From JBHOQX01 sp042408595 (GTDB taxonomy: Bacteria; Chloroflexota; Chloroflexia; Chloroflexales; Roseiflexaceae), in assembly GCA_042408595.1 (NCBI GenBank), contig JBHOQX010000115.1, positions 1 through 64,000 of the forward strand: a stretch of 64,000 nt of DNA. Direction: 5' to 3'. Within the stretch, counting starts at the first letter, position 1. Every line of letters begins with the position of its first letter. A model generated the notes under the pieces. The model did not search any database, was not told the origin of the DNA, and was given only the letters and a program-made list of their open reading frames with translations. This document shows positions 56,321 to 64,000 of the stretch, piece after piece. Made by a program: the position numbers and the translations under genes.

Positions 56321-58716
56321 GCGCGCCTCCTCCGGCTTCGCGCCGCATCAGCGATAGCGATCACGACCCCGCCGAGCAGCGCCAGAACGACGAACGCCAG
56401 GATGCCGAGGCGTTGCAGGCTGGACTGGAAGGCGACCGTCTCCCGCGGCTGCGCGGCGCCCAGCGCGGCGTACGCCAGCGCGCCCTGTCGCCCGGCCAGG
56501 GAGGTCACACCCGGCAGCGTGGTGTACGGCTGGACGACCGGATTAACCTCCTCCGGCAGCAGCAGCGTGATCGGCGGCACATCGGCGTTGCCGGCGCGCA
56601 ACCCGCCGCGATGCACCTGCTCCATCCAGCCCTGCACGGTGGATGGCTCGTCCGCCAGGACGATGATCGCCGACAGGTCGTGGAGCGCGGTCAGCGGGCG
56701 CCCGGTGTTCAGGCCGGCGGCCAGCGCGCTCTGGGTCGCGTCCTCGCCCTGGAAGTCCGAGGCCAGCACACCGCGGAAGTCCTGGGCGAGCGCGCGCAGC
56801 GCCAGTTCGCCGCCCGGCTTGTAGCCGAGCAACAGGTAGTCGATCCCGCCCTCGCTATAGCCGGCGGCCCGCAGGCGGTCGCGCAGATCGTAGGCCAGCA
56901 GCGCGCCCTGTGGCAGTGTGCTGACGATGACAAACTTGACACGCTGGCGGATCAACGGGCCGAGCACCGCATCCTCCAGCGGGCGCAACTCGCTCACCCG
57001 GCGCGGGTCCCAGTCGTAGCCGAGCAGCACCACATCGCGCGCGCCCAGGCCGGCGAGTTGGTCGAAGAGCGGCCGGGCGCTTGGGGCGGCCGGTGGCACA
57101 CGAAGTGGGGCGTTCAGCCCCGGGGCGGCCAGGCCGATCACCAGCGCCAGCAGCAGCAGCAGGTACAGCACGCGTTCCAGGCCGATCCGCTGCCAGACCG
57201 ATGGCGGGGCCGGCGCCGGCCGCGGCGCTTCGTCCGGAAACGGCTCGGCGGCCAGGCGGGCGAGGAGCGCGACCGCGCTGAGCTGCGCCTCGGTGCGCTG
57301 GGGCGCAGTGCGCGGCGGCAGGCGGGTGATGGTGACGCCGGGGGCCGCTGCGACCGACTCGTCGTCCGCTGGTGCGAGGCGTTTGAGCCAGTCCAGCTCG
57401 CGGGTCGTCACGCCGCCGCCGTCGGGCGCGGCTTCCGGCTCGGTGCGCCGCAGCCACTCCGGCAGATCCGACTCGCCGAGAAAGGCGCTCTTCGTCTCGC
57501 GCGTGTCGGCGGGGGGCGGGGGCGCGCCCGCGCCGGCGGGGGCGGTGGCAAACGCGGCGGCTGCCCCCAGCACCTCCGGCGCGGGCGCGGCGGGGGCAGG
57601 CTCCGCCGGCGCGGCGGGGGCCTCCTGGGCCGGTGTGACGCTCTCCGGCACGACCGACGCGCCCCGCAGCCACTCCGGCAACCCGGCATCGCCGGGCGCG
57701 CCACCTGTTGGCACAGGCGCGCCGGCCTCGTCGCGCAGCCAGGGAGGCAGGTCGCCCGCTGGCGCGGCGTCGCCGGGCAGCTTCAGCCAGTCAGGAAGGT
57801 CGGCGGCTGCGCCCGACGAGGCCGCCGCCGGCTCCCCGCGCAGCCAGTCCGGCAGATCGGCCGGTTCGCCTGGCGGGGCGGCAGTCGCCGGCTCCCCGCG
57901 CAGCCAGTCCGGGAGCTCATCCGCCGGGCCGGCGGGGATCTCGCCTGTGGCCGCCTCAGCCTCGGCCGGCGTGTCCGCGAGCCACGGGGGGGCCTCGCCA
58001 GCGGGCGGCGTGGGTGGCGGTTCGGGCCCAGTTCCTCCCGTCGCCGCGCTAAGATCGCGCAGCCACTCCGGCGCATCTGGCTCCGCCTGCGGCAGCACGT
58101 CACCCTCCGGCTCGCTGGTCAGCCCGCGGAGCCAGGCCGGGGCGGCGTCCTCCTCATCCTGCGCGGCGGCCGTCAGCCAGTCCGGTGTACCGCCGGGGCC
58201 GGACTCGGCACCGCTGTCGGCGGCCTCCATCGGCTGCTGGATCTCTTCGCTGGGGATCTCGCGTAGCCAGGCGGGAAGAGCGGTTGCCTCCAACGCAAGG
58301 TCGGTTGGCGCGGCGGGCGCGGCCTCTGAGAGAGCGGGCAGCGGCGTGGCGGATGGCTCGCGCTCCGGATCGTGCAGCCAGGCAGGCGAGGCAGGCGTTT
58401 CCCTGGCCTCTGGCTCCGGCCCGGCGGCTTCAGCCAGCCAGGCCGGCAGCGGGGCCACGTTCTGGTCGTCCGCTCGGGGCTTTGGCTCGCCCATCTCCGC
58501 CAGCCAGGCCGGCAGCGCCGCCTGCCCTTCGGGCTCGGGTGCAACAGACGGCTGGTCGCTCGCCAGGTCGCTCAGCCATGGCGGCAGCCTGGCCTCACCA
58601 GGGCCGGCCAGGGGCGGGGCTTCGGGGGCGGGCGGCGCGGCCTCCGCGGGGCGCGGCGGCAGCGGCACATTGCGCAGCCAGGGCGGAAGATGTTCGTTGT
58701 TCTCAGGCGAGCTCAT
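56317..58716 (-). CDS. Membrane protein with 17 P-x-W-L motifs in a long cytoplasmic region
   Basis: 799 residues from ATG 58716. The first ~460 residues are Pro/Ala/Glu-rich and disordered-looking, with 17 spaced short motifs of the form (L)PxWL(R/A): LPPWLRN, LPAWLAE, TPDWLTA, APEWLRD, LPDWLRG and so on, 16-40 residues apart. A membrane helix at about 526-545 (RVLYLLLLLALVIGLAAPG) is followed by a ~210-residue folded domain (LFDQLAGLGARDVVLLGYDWDP, VKFVIVSTLPQGALLAY, IDYLLLGYKPGGELALRALAQDF). A second helix lies at about 766-788, then an Arg-rich end. The domain resembles nothing I can name. By the positive-inside rule the motif region is cytoplasmic. Centre of a five-gene operon with the MutL-like ATPase. 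Confidence 0.8.
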   Translation of the reverse strand: MSSPENNEHLPPWLRNVPLPPRPAEAAPPAPEAPPLAGPGEARLPPWLSDLASDQPSVAPEPEGQAALPAWLAEMGEPKPRADDQNVAPLPAWLAEAAGPEPEARETPASPAWLHDPEREPSATPLPALSEAAPAAPTDLALEATALPAWLREIPSEEIQQPMEAADSGAESGPGGTPDWLTAAAQDEEDAAPAWLRGLTSEPEGDVLPQAEPDAPEWLRDLSAATGGTGPEPPPTPPAGEAPPWLADTPAEAEAATGEIPAGPADELPDWLRGEPATAAPPGEPADLPDWLRGEPAAASSGAAADLPDWLKLPGDAAPAGDLPPWLRDEAGAPVPTGGAPGDAGLPEWLRGASVVPESVTPAQEAPAAPAEPAPAAPAPEVLGAAAAFATAPAGAGAPPPPADTRETKSAFLGESDLPEWLRRTEPEAAPDGGGVTTRELDWLKRLAPADDESVAAAPGVTITRLPPRTAPQRTEAQLSAVALLARLAAEPFPDEAPRPAPAPPSVWQRIGLERVLYLLLLLALVIGLAAPGLNAPLRVPPAAPSARPLFDQLAGLGARDVVLLGYDWDPRRVSELRPLEDAVLGPLIRQRVKFVIVSTLPQGALLAYDLRDRLRAAGYSEGGIDYLLLGYKPGGELALRALAQDFRGVLASDFQGEDATQSALAAGLNTGRPLTALHDLSAIIVLADEPSTVQGWMEQVHRGGLRAGNADVPPITLLLPEEVNPVVQPYTTLPGVTSLAGRQGALAYAALGAAQPRETVAFQSSLQRLGILAFVVLALLGGVVIAIADAARSRRRRA

Positions 58717-58770
58717 GTCGAGTACATAATGCGCGAAGCGCGATACATGATGCGTAAGGCGCGATGAACC

Positions 58771-58818
58771 ATCACCCCGTCACCCGCTCACCTGGTCACT
58801 TTGCCACCGTGCCACGGC
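58771..58818. repeat. Six-unit octamer array inside the membrane operon
   Basis: Units ATCACCCC, GTCACCCG, CTCACCTG, GTCACTTT, GCCACCGT, GCCACGGC. It occupies the gap between two genes of the five-gene operon, just before the 799-residue protein start (- strand). Confidence 0.68.
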
Positions 58819-58834
58819 TCACACCGGCGCGCGT

Positions 58835-59518
58835 TCAGCGGTCGAGATACGGCTGGTCGAAGCCGAGGAGGACGCGCACGCCGGCGATCAGCGCGCCGAG
58901 CGCTGCACCGAGCAGCAAGCCGCGTGCCCCGGCCAGCACCAGATAGTTGTTCACCCAGCGCACCACCTCGCCGAGCAGTGGCAGCGCCTGCGCCTGCGGC
59001 AACCCGGCGATCAGCAGCGCGGCGAGCGCGACACCGACGATCACCAGCGCTTCCGGCGTGCGCCGCCGCACGGCGCGCAGTGCCGCGCTCAGGCTGAAAA
59101 ACGCCACCAAGGCCAGGAACGCCGACGCGAGCGGCTGATAGACGGCGTTGAAAATATCGCGCACCGGCGGCTCGATCAACTGCGGAAACACAATAAAATC
59201 AACCGCGCCGGTTGCCGGGTTGTAAAAGATCCCGATCAGCGTGCCGCTAACGATCACCGCGGCGAGCGCCACCAGCAGCACCAGGCTGTAGCCCCAATCC
59301 GGCGCGCGGTGCAGCACTCGGCCAAGATGGCTGAAGGCCACATTCAGCAGGCCAACGACGAGGGCCAGCGCCGCCAGCATGCCCGCCCAGGCGACAAGTG
59401 TGCGCCCGAGCGGCGCGACTGACGGCACGCCACCGGTGAAATCCAGCAGCGCGATCAGCCCGGCCACGCCCGCGATCAGCGTGGCGATCAGGCGCTTGGG
59501 ATCACGCAGGAATGACAT
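58835..59518 (-). CDS. Unrecognised multi-helix membrane protein
   Basis: 227 residues. It begins MSFLRDPKRLIATLIAG; five or six hydrophobic segments follow (about 10-27, 38-62, 74-97, 130-150, 157-175, 195-215). A conserved-looking polar region, NPATGAVDFIVFPQLIEP, lies outside one helix pair. The end is LLGFDQPYLDR. No family recognised. It lies 12 bases after the upstream membrane gene and so is co-transcribed. Confidence 0.75.
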   Translation of the reverse strand: MSFLRDPKRLIATLIAGVAGLIALLDFTGGVPSVAPLGRTLVAWAGMLAALALVVGLLNVAFSHLGRVLHRAPDWGYSLVLLVALAAVIVSGTLIGIFYNPATGAVDFIVFPQLIEPPVRDIFNAVYQPLASAFLALVAFFSLSAALRAVRRRTPEALVIVGVALAALLIAGLPQAQALPLLGEVVRWVNNYLVLAGARGLLLGAALGALIAGVRVLLGFDQPYLDR

Positions 59519-59530
59519 CGCCGGCTCCGC

Positions 59531-60310
59531 TTACACCCCGAACTGGAGACCGGCCAGCGCAAGGAGCGCCAGCACAATCATCGAGACGATCACGACCGTG
59601 CGCAGGACATCCTGCGTCAGCAGGCGGCCGGCCGGCGCAAGGGTCGGCGCAAGGTAGGCCTCGGCGGCGTAGATCTCTTCACCGACGAGCGCGCTCTCGC
59701 CCGTCAGGATCATCAGGGGCAGGGCGGAGGTGGTGGTCGCGCCGCCGAGCTGCGGGATGCCGCGCTGCGCGCCATCCTCGCCCAACAGAAGGAAGGACTG
59801 GTCGAAGCTGCCGATGAGCTGGCTGGCCTCCAGCCGCTGCCGCCCATAGAGCGTCGTCACGCCGGCGGCGTAGGCCATCGGGTCCTGGTGCGCCAGCAAC
59901 TGGACGCTGGCCGGGTTGTAGTCCTGGCCGAGGCCGGCGCTCTGGTACGCCTGGCGCATGGTGCCGCGCAACGCCAGGTGGGCCACCGCATCGCCGCTGC
60001 TGGCCAGAAGCGGGGCGCCGTTCAAGGCCGCCTGGGTGGCTACGCGCTCGGCGGCCAGCAGCCCGGCGACCGTCTCGGTGGTGGTGGATCGGTTGCCGAT
60101 GGCGCCGGCACCTGGAGAGACGTGAATGGCGCGCCCGGTTTCGGCGCCGCGCTCAAGCGCCCGGGCTACGACGCGGAGCGCCGGGAGCGGGCGGCGGGCG
60201 AAGGGCCGCTTGCCGGCCAGGGCGCGGGCATGGTGGATGAGCGTGAAGAGCACAACCAACAGGACAACAGTCAGCAGGACGATAGTTGCTGGTGGGAGCG
60301 CGAGATTCAC
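59531..60310 (-). CDS. Membrane protein resembling DUF6754
   Basis: 259 residues from GTG 60310, chosen because the promoter's -10 box (60362-60367) makes any start upstream untranscribed. One helix near the N-terminus (ATIVLLTVVLLVVLFTLI) and one at the C-terminus (VVIVSMIVLALLALAGL) flank a soluble domain. The domain reads GRAIHVSPGAGAIGNRST, AGLLAAERVATQAALNGAPLLASSGD, LAHQDPMAYAAGVTTLYG, GSFDQSFLLLGEDGAQRG and ILTGESALVGEEIYAAEAYL. The layout recalls the uncharacterised DUF6754 family, from memory only. First gene of the five-gene operon. Confidence 0.75.
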   Translation of the reverse strand: MNLALPPATIVLLTVVLLVVLFTLIHHARALAGKRPFARRPLPALRVVARALERGAETGRAIHVSPGAGAIGNRSTTTETVAGLLAAERVATQAALNGAPLLASSGDAVAHLALRGTMRQAYQSAGLGQDYNPASVQLLAHQDPMAYAAGVTTLYGRQRLEASQLIGSFDQSFLLLGEDGAQRGIPQLGGATTTSALPLMILTGESALVGEEIYAAEAYLAPTLAPAGRLLTQDVLRTVVIVSMIVLALLALAGLQFGV

Positions 60311-60361
60311 GGGTGAGGCCTCGCACAATTCTTTACAGCCGCGGGCCACTCTACGGCGGCA

Positions 60362-60390
60362 AGTGTAACCTATAAGGAATGAATTGTCAA
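60362..60390 (-). promoter_or_regulatory. Promoter of the five-gene membrane/MutL operon
   Basis: TTGACA (60385-60390), 17 bases, TACACT (60362-60367) on the - strand; near-consensus. Leader about 45 bases to the GTG at 60310. Confidence 0.8.
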
Positions 60391-60426
60391 TCATCGCTGC
60401 ATTCCGATAGGTCTGAGGCAACGTTT

Positions 60427-60488
60427 CTTGGCGCAGTTTGGGGAGGCTTCGCCCCTCCGTGTCCCCATCCTACCGCTGATGCGCCAAG
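60427..60488. other. Nested inverted repeat upstream of the stress-protein gene
   Basis: CTTGGCGCA (60427-60435) and TGCGCCAAG (60480-60488) are perfectly complementary; between them GGAGG-CTTCGCC-CCTCC forms an inner hairpin. Similar GGCTTCGCCCC-type sequence occurs near 10775 and 62420. A TACAAT -10-like box for the following gene is at 60534-60539. Confidence 0.45.
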
Positions 60489-60613
60489 TAAAGCCGGATC
60501 GCCCTACCTTTCCAGCGGAGACCAAACCAATGGTACAATGCCTGCCGGGCCAAGCCTGCTGCACGCCGAACTGCTGGCTGCTGGCTTCCGCATATACCGC
60601 TTGAGGAACTGCC

Positions 60614-62353
60614 GTGTCGGATCTCCCAACATCGATCAGCGCAACGCTCAACGATTTCCACCGCGCGCGCAACCGCGCTAAGATCGAGGATATCATCTCC
60701 CGCCTGGCCGGCCGCCCGAACGATCTCCTCTCCTACGAAGAGGTGCGCCGGCTCCTCCATGCCCAGGTCGGCAATACCCGGCAGCTCCGCGATATCCCGC
60801 TCGACGCGATCGTCGGCAGCGTGGGCCGGTACGCCGATTTCAACCGACACTTCCTGCCCCGCAGCGACAGCACAGGGTATCGCTGGGTGGCGGTCAAGCA
60901 CGCGATGTCGAGTATGCGCGGCGTGCCGCCGATCGAGGTCTACCAGATCGGCGATGCCTATTTCGTGCTCGACGGGAACCACCGCGTCTCGGTGGCGCGT
61001 GAGCTTGGCGAAAAGACGATCCAGGCCTATGTGACACCCGTCCGCACCCGCGTGCCGCTCACACCCGACACATCGCCGGATGACCTGATCCTGAAGGCCG
61101 AGCAGGCCGCCTTTCTGGAAGCGACCGAGCTGGACACACAGCGCCCGGACGCCGACCTGACGATCACGGTACCGGGGCAGTTTCGCCAGCTCGAAGCCGA
61201 GATCGAAGCCCGCCGGCAGGCGCTGGAGCGCGAGCGCGGGCGCCCGGTGACGACCGTCGAGGCCGCCGCCGATTGGTACGATCACGTGTACCTGCCAGTT
61301 GTGCAGCTCATCCGACGGCACGGACTCCTGCGCGATTTCCCCGGACGCACCGAGACCGACCTATACGCCTGGATCAGCGAGCACCGTCAAGAGCTGGAGC
61401 GACAACTCGGCTGGCCGGTCGACCCAGCGGACGCCGCGGTCGACCTGGCCACCCGCCGCAGCCCGACGGCAGCGCGCGTGGCGGCGCGGCTGGGCGGGCA
61501 GCTCCTAGGGGCGGTGACGCCACCGCTGCTGGAGGCCGGGCCGCCGCCCGGGGCTTGGCGCCGCGCGCGGGACCGCTCCGACCTGGAGACGCGCTTCTCC
61601 GCCGACGCCCTGGTGGCGATCAGCGGCACACCGGCCGGCTGGTGCGCGCTCGACCAGGCGCTGATCGTGGCCAGGCGCGAGGGCGGGCGGCTCAACGGCC
61701 TGCACGTCGTCGCCAGCGAGGCGGCCCGCGAATCGCCCGCGGCCCAGGCGGTGCGCGCCGAGTTCGACCGGCGCTGCGCCGAGGCCGGCGTGGCCGGCAA
61801 CCTGGTGATCGAGGCGGGCAACGTCACCGAGCTGTTGTGCGACCGGGCGCGCTGGAACGACCTGGTGATCGTGAGCGTCTCCTACCCGCCGGGCAACCGG
61901 CCGCTCAAGCGGCTGACCTCCGGGCTGCGCGCCCTGATCCAGCGCTGCCCGCGTCCCATCCTGGCGGTGCCCGGCTCCGTCACCCCGCTCGACCGGGCGC
62001 TGCTCGCCTACGACGGCAGCCCCAAGTCGGAGGAGGCCCTGGCGGCGGCGGCCTATCTGGCGCTTCAATGGAAGATCGAGCTGGTTGTGGTGACGGTGGT
62101 CGAAGGCTACCACCTCTCCGGCGAGACCCAGATGCGCGCCCGACGCTACCTGGAGGAGCACGGCGTCACGGCGTCCTATGTGCTGGAATACGGCTCGGTG
62201 GCGGAGAATATCCTGAAGACCGCCGCGACCCGCGGCTGCGACCTGCTGCTGATGGGTGGCTACGGGCTCGACCCGCTGCGCGAGGTGGTGCTGGGCAGCA
62301 CAGTCGATGAGGTGTTGCGCCGCGCGCGGCTGCCGGTGCTGCTCTGCCGGTGA
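60614..62353 (+). CDS. ParB-like/DUF4032-like region fused to two universal-stress domains
   Basis: 579 residues from GTG 60614, with GAGGAA upstream. Residues about 1-135 contain a ParB-like motif, VLDGNHRVSVARELGE near 120. About 215-300 hold WYDHVYLPVVQLIRRHGLL and TETDLYAWISEHRQELERQLG, resembling DUF4032-type proteins. Two universal-stress (UspA) domains follow, about 325-453 and 455-579. The second keeps the ATP-binding motif GGYG-x9-GST (DLLLMGGYGLDPL ... GSTVDEVL); the first is degenerate. This fusion suggests nucleotide sensing coupled to a ParB-like nucleotide-hydrolysing or binding module. It is unlinked to a partition operon and has no parA neighbour. Confidence 0.8.
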   Translation: MSDLPTSISATLNDFHRARNRAKIEDIISRLAGRPNDLLSYEEVRRLLHAQVGNTRQLRDIPLDAIVGSVGRYADFNRHFLPRSDSTGYRWVAVKHAMSSMRGVPPIEVYQIGDAYFVLDGNHRVSVARELGEKTIQAYVTPVRTRVPLTPDTSPDDLILKAEQAAFLEATELDTQRPDADLTITVPGQFRQLEAEIEARRQALERERGRPVTTVEAAADWYDHVYLPVVQLIRRHGLLRDFPGRTETDLYAWISEHRQELERQLGWPVDPADAAVDLATRRSPTAARVAARLGGQLLGAVTPPLLEAGPPPGAWRRARDRSDLETRFSADALVAISGTPAGWCALDQALIVARREGGRLNGLHVVASEAARESPAAQAVRAEFDRRCAEAGVAGNLVIEAGNVTELLCDRARWNDLVIVSVSYPPGNRPLKRLTSGLRALIQRCPRPILAVPGSVTPLDRALLAYDGSPKSEEALAAAAYLALQWKIELVVVTVVEGYHLSGETQMRARRYLEEHGVTASYVLEYGSVAENILKTAATRGCDLLLMGGYGLDPLREVVLGSTVDEVLRRARLPVLLCR

Positions 62354-62473
62354 GAGCTGGCCTGCGGCCCGCCACCGTGTTCGGTATTGTTCGCGCGCGT
62401 GCGCCAACGAAGCGGTCTTGGCGGGGCTTCGCAACCTCCCCGCCGCGTCCATCCTGTCCGAGGCTGTCTCAAA

Positions 62474-62543
62474 CGCTTCTGGCGGGCGTTGGGGGCCAGC
62501 GTCCCCCAGAAAGCATCCTGCGCCGCCGCCGATTGTGCGGCGG
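62474..62543. terminator. Two hairpins between convergent genes
   Basis: TGGGGG/CCCCCA at 62490-62508 within a longer imperfect stem, and CCGCCG/CGGCGG at 62523-62543. They lie between the convergent stress-protein and gpmI genes and could serve both. No T-tract. The rest of 62354-62593 holds no gene. Confidence 0.5.
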
Positions 62544-62593
62544 AGACGTATGGCTCTCGCCTGCGACGGCCATCGTGGTGCCCCGCTGCGCCG

Positions 62594-64000
62594 CTACCGC
62601 ACGATCAGGCTTTTCCCCGTCATCTCCGGTGCGGGCGGGATGCCCAGCAGGTCGAGGATCGTCGGCGCGACATCGCTCAGCCGCCCGCCGCTCCGCAGCC
62701 GCACGTGGTCCAGCCCCAGGCCCTCCGCCGCGACCAGGACGCACGGCACCGGGTTCGTCGTGTGGGCGGTATGCGGCCCGCCGGTCGCCGGGTCGATCAG
62801 CAGCTCGGCGTTGCCGTGATCGGCGGTGATCAGCACCGCGCCGCCCTGCTCCAGCACCTTCGGCACGATCGCCCCCAGGCACGCATCGACCGTCTCGACC
62901 GCCTTGACGACCGCCGGGATCACGCCGGTGTGGCCGACCATATCGGCATTGGCGAAATTGACGATGATAAAGTCATACGCGCCGGCATCCAGCGCCTGGA
63001 GGATGCCGTCGCGGATGCCGTAGGCGCTCATCTCCGGCTTCTGATCGTAGGTCGGCACCTCCTTCGGCGATGGCACCAGCAGCCGGTCCTCGCCCGGGAA
63101 CGGCTCCTCGCGCCCGCCGTTGAAGAAAAAGGTGACGTGGGCGTACTTCTCGGTCTCGGCCACGTGGAGCTGGCGCAGCCCGGCATCACTCAGCACCTTC
63201 GCCAGCGGCACGGCCACGTCCTCGTTCTCGAAGGCGACGTGGACCGGCAGCCCTTTTTCGTACTCGGTCATCGTCACATAGAACAGGTTGCGCAGCCACT
63301 CGCGGGCGAAGCCGTTGAAGTCCTGGATGACAAAGGCGCGGGTGATCTGACGCACGCGGTCGGCGCGAAAGTTGAAGCAGATGACCGAGTCGCCGTCGCG
63401 GATGGTCGCCACCGGCGCGCCGTCCGGGCGGACGATCACCGCCGGCTTGATGAACTCGTCGGTCACGCCTTCGTCGTACGAGCGCTGGATGGCGGCGGCG
63501 GCGCTGGGGGCCGGCCGGCCCTCGCCCTTCGTCATCAGGTCGTAGGCCAGCTTCGTCCGCTCCCAGCGTTTGTCGCGGTCCATCGCATAGTAGCGCCCGA
63601 CGAAGCTGGCGACCGCGCCGACGCCGATCTCGGCCATGTAGGCTTCCAGGTCGTTCATAAAGCCCAGGCCGCTCTGCGGCATGGTATCGCGGCCGTCGGT
63701 GAAGGCGTGGACGAAGACGCGCTTGAGGCCGTTGCGCCGCGCCAGCTCCAGCAGCGCCTTTTCGTGGTTCATGTGGCTGTGGACGCCGCCGGTGCCGAGC
63801 AGGCCGATGATATGCAGCCGGGCGTCGTTCTCGGCCACGTGGCGCACCGCGCCGACCAGCGCCTCGTTCTCGAAAAAGCTGCCGTCAGCGATGCTGTCGT
63901 CGATCAGGGTGATGTCCTGCATCACGACGAACCCCGCGCCCAGGTTCAGATGGCCGACCTCGGAGTTGCCCATCTGGCCCGGCGGCAGGCCGACTGCCCG
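62594..64000 (-). CDS. gpmI: 2,3-bisphosphoglycerate-independent phosphoglycerate mutase, 5' end outside the window
   Basis: 468 residues visible; the N-terminus with the first metal-binding Asp and the phosphorylated Ser is cut off by the window edge. The visible part begins in GLPPGQMGNSEVGHLNLGAG, one of the strongest family signatures. GGVHSHMNHEKALLELA, HAFTDGRDTMPQSGLGFM and VGRYYAMDRDKRWERTKLAYDLM follow. The alkaline-phosphatase-like end keeps the metal site (NFANADMVGHTG near the C-terminal third and ITADHGNAELLID). It interconverts 3- and 2-phosphoglycerate with Mn2+. Convergent with the stress-protein gene. Confidence 0.96.
   Translation of the reverse strand, partial: RAVGLPPGQMGNSEVGHLNLGAGFVVMQDITLIDDSIADGSFFENEALVGAVRHVAENDARLHIIGLLGTGGVHSHMNHEKALLELARRNGLKRVFVHAFTDGRDTMPQSGLGFMNDLEAYMAEIGVGAVASFVGRYYAMDRDKRWERTKLAYDLMTKGEGRPAPSAAAAIQRSYDEGVTDEFIKPAVIVRPDGAPVATIRDGDSVICFNFRADRVRQITRAFVIQDFNGFAREWLRNLFYVTMTEYEKGLPVHVAFENEDVAVPLAKVLSDAGLRQLHVAETEKYAHVTFFFNGGREEPFPGEDRLLVPSPKEVPTYDQKPEMSAYGIRDGILQALDAGAYDFIIVNFANADMVGHTGVIPAVVKAVETVDACLGAIVPKVLEQGGAVLITADHGNAELLIDPATGGPHTAHTTNPVPCVLVAAEGLGLDHVRLRSGGRLSDVAPTILDLLGIPPAPEMTGKSLIVR

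Overview
The window is GC-rich and densely coded. It looks like a chromosomal segment of a Chloroflexota bacterium (my inference). Reasons: the mix of gene families, Gram-positive-style control of housekeeping genes (a T-box RNA on pheS), sortase-type LPxTG tails on exported proteins, a secreted beta-helix protein ending in a YLP motif, and intergenic arrays of degenerate 7-8 bp repeats. No plasmid, phage, transposase or CRISPR gene was seen.

Layout. 1-1.3 kb: tail of a LytR-CpsA-Psr protein. 1.7-3.9 kb: secreted parallel beta-helix protein. 4.0-10.7 kb (- strand): one cobalamin operon with a promoter (TTGACG-N17-TACACT) and a cobalamin riboswitch, then a secreted alpha/alpha-barrel protein, a secreted DUF4430-like protein, a possible 29-aa peptide, cobC, cobT, cobS and a CbiQ-like ECF transporter T component. 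The two secreted proteins resemble the two domains of animal intrinsic factor/transcobalamin as separate genes. 10.8-22.8 kb: YceI lipoprotein, UbiB-like kinase on an apparently leaderless mRNA, orphan protein, flippase/FAD oxidoreductase/epimerase cluster, DHA2 exporter, second epimerase, histidine ammonia-lyase. 22.9-31.7 kb (- strand): translation block infC-rpmI-rplT-trmH-type methyltransferase, then a T-box-controlled pheS, a membrane glycosyltransferase and pheT. infC begins with AUC.

31.8-43.6 kb: PfkB kinase, ECF sigma factor, orphan protein, tRNA-Cys, patatin, a four-gene quaternary-amine ABC importer, S9 peptidase, tyrS with a terminator leader. 43.7-53.5 kb: three-gene Mn/Zn ABC importer, phosphohexomutase, DUF624-like membrane protein, DUF11-type surface protein, short-chain dehydrogenase, SppA protease.

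53.6-60.4 kb (- strand): a five-gene operon from one promoter (TTGACA-N17-TACACT) encoding three small membrane proteins, a 799-residue membrane protein with 17 copies of a P-x-W-L motif, and a MutL-like ASKHA ATPase. It has no assigned function and, with the split transcobalamin-like pair, is the best candidate for an undescribed system. 60.6-64 kb: ParB-like/universal-stress fusion protein and the C-terminal part of gpmI, cut by the window edge.

A window-wide theme is short tandem repeats of 7 or 8 bp (families CAATCTG, GATGGAC, CGTCCAC, GTCACCNN, NNYCGAG) in gene gaps and, in frame, inside at least six coding genes.
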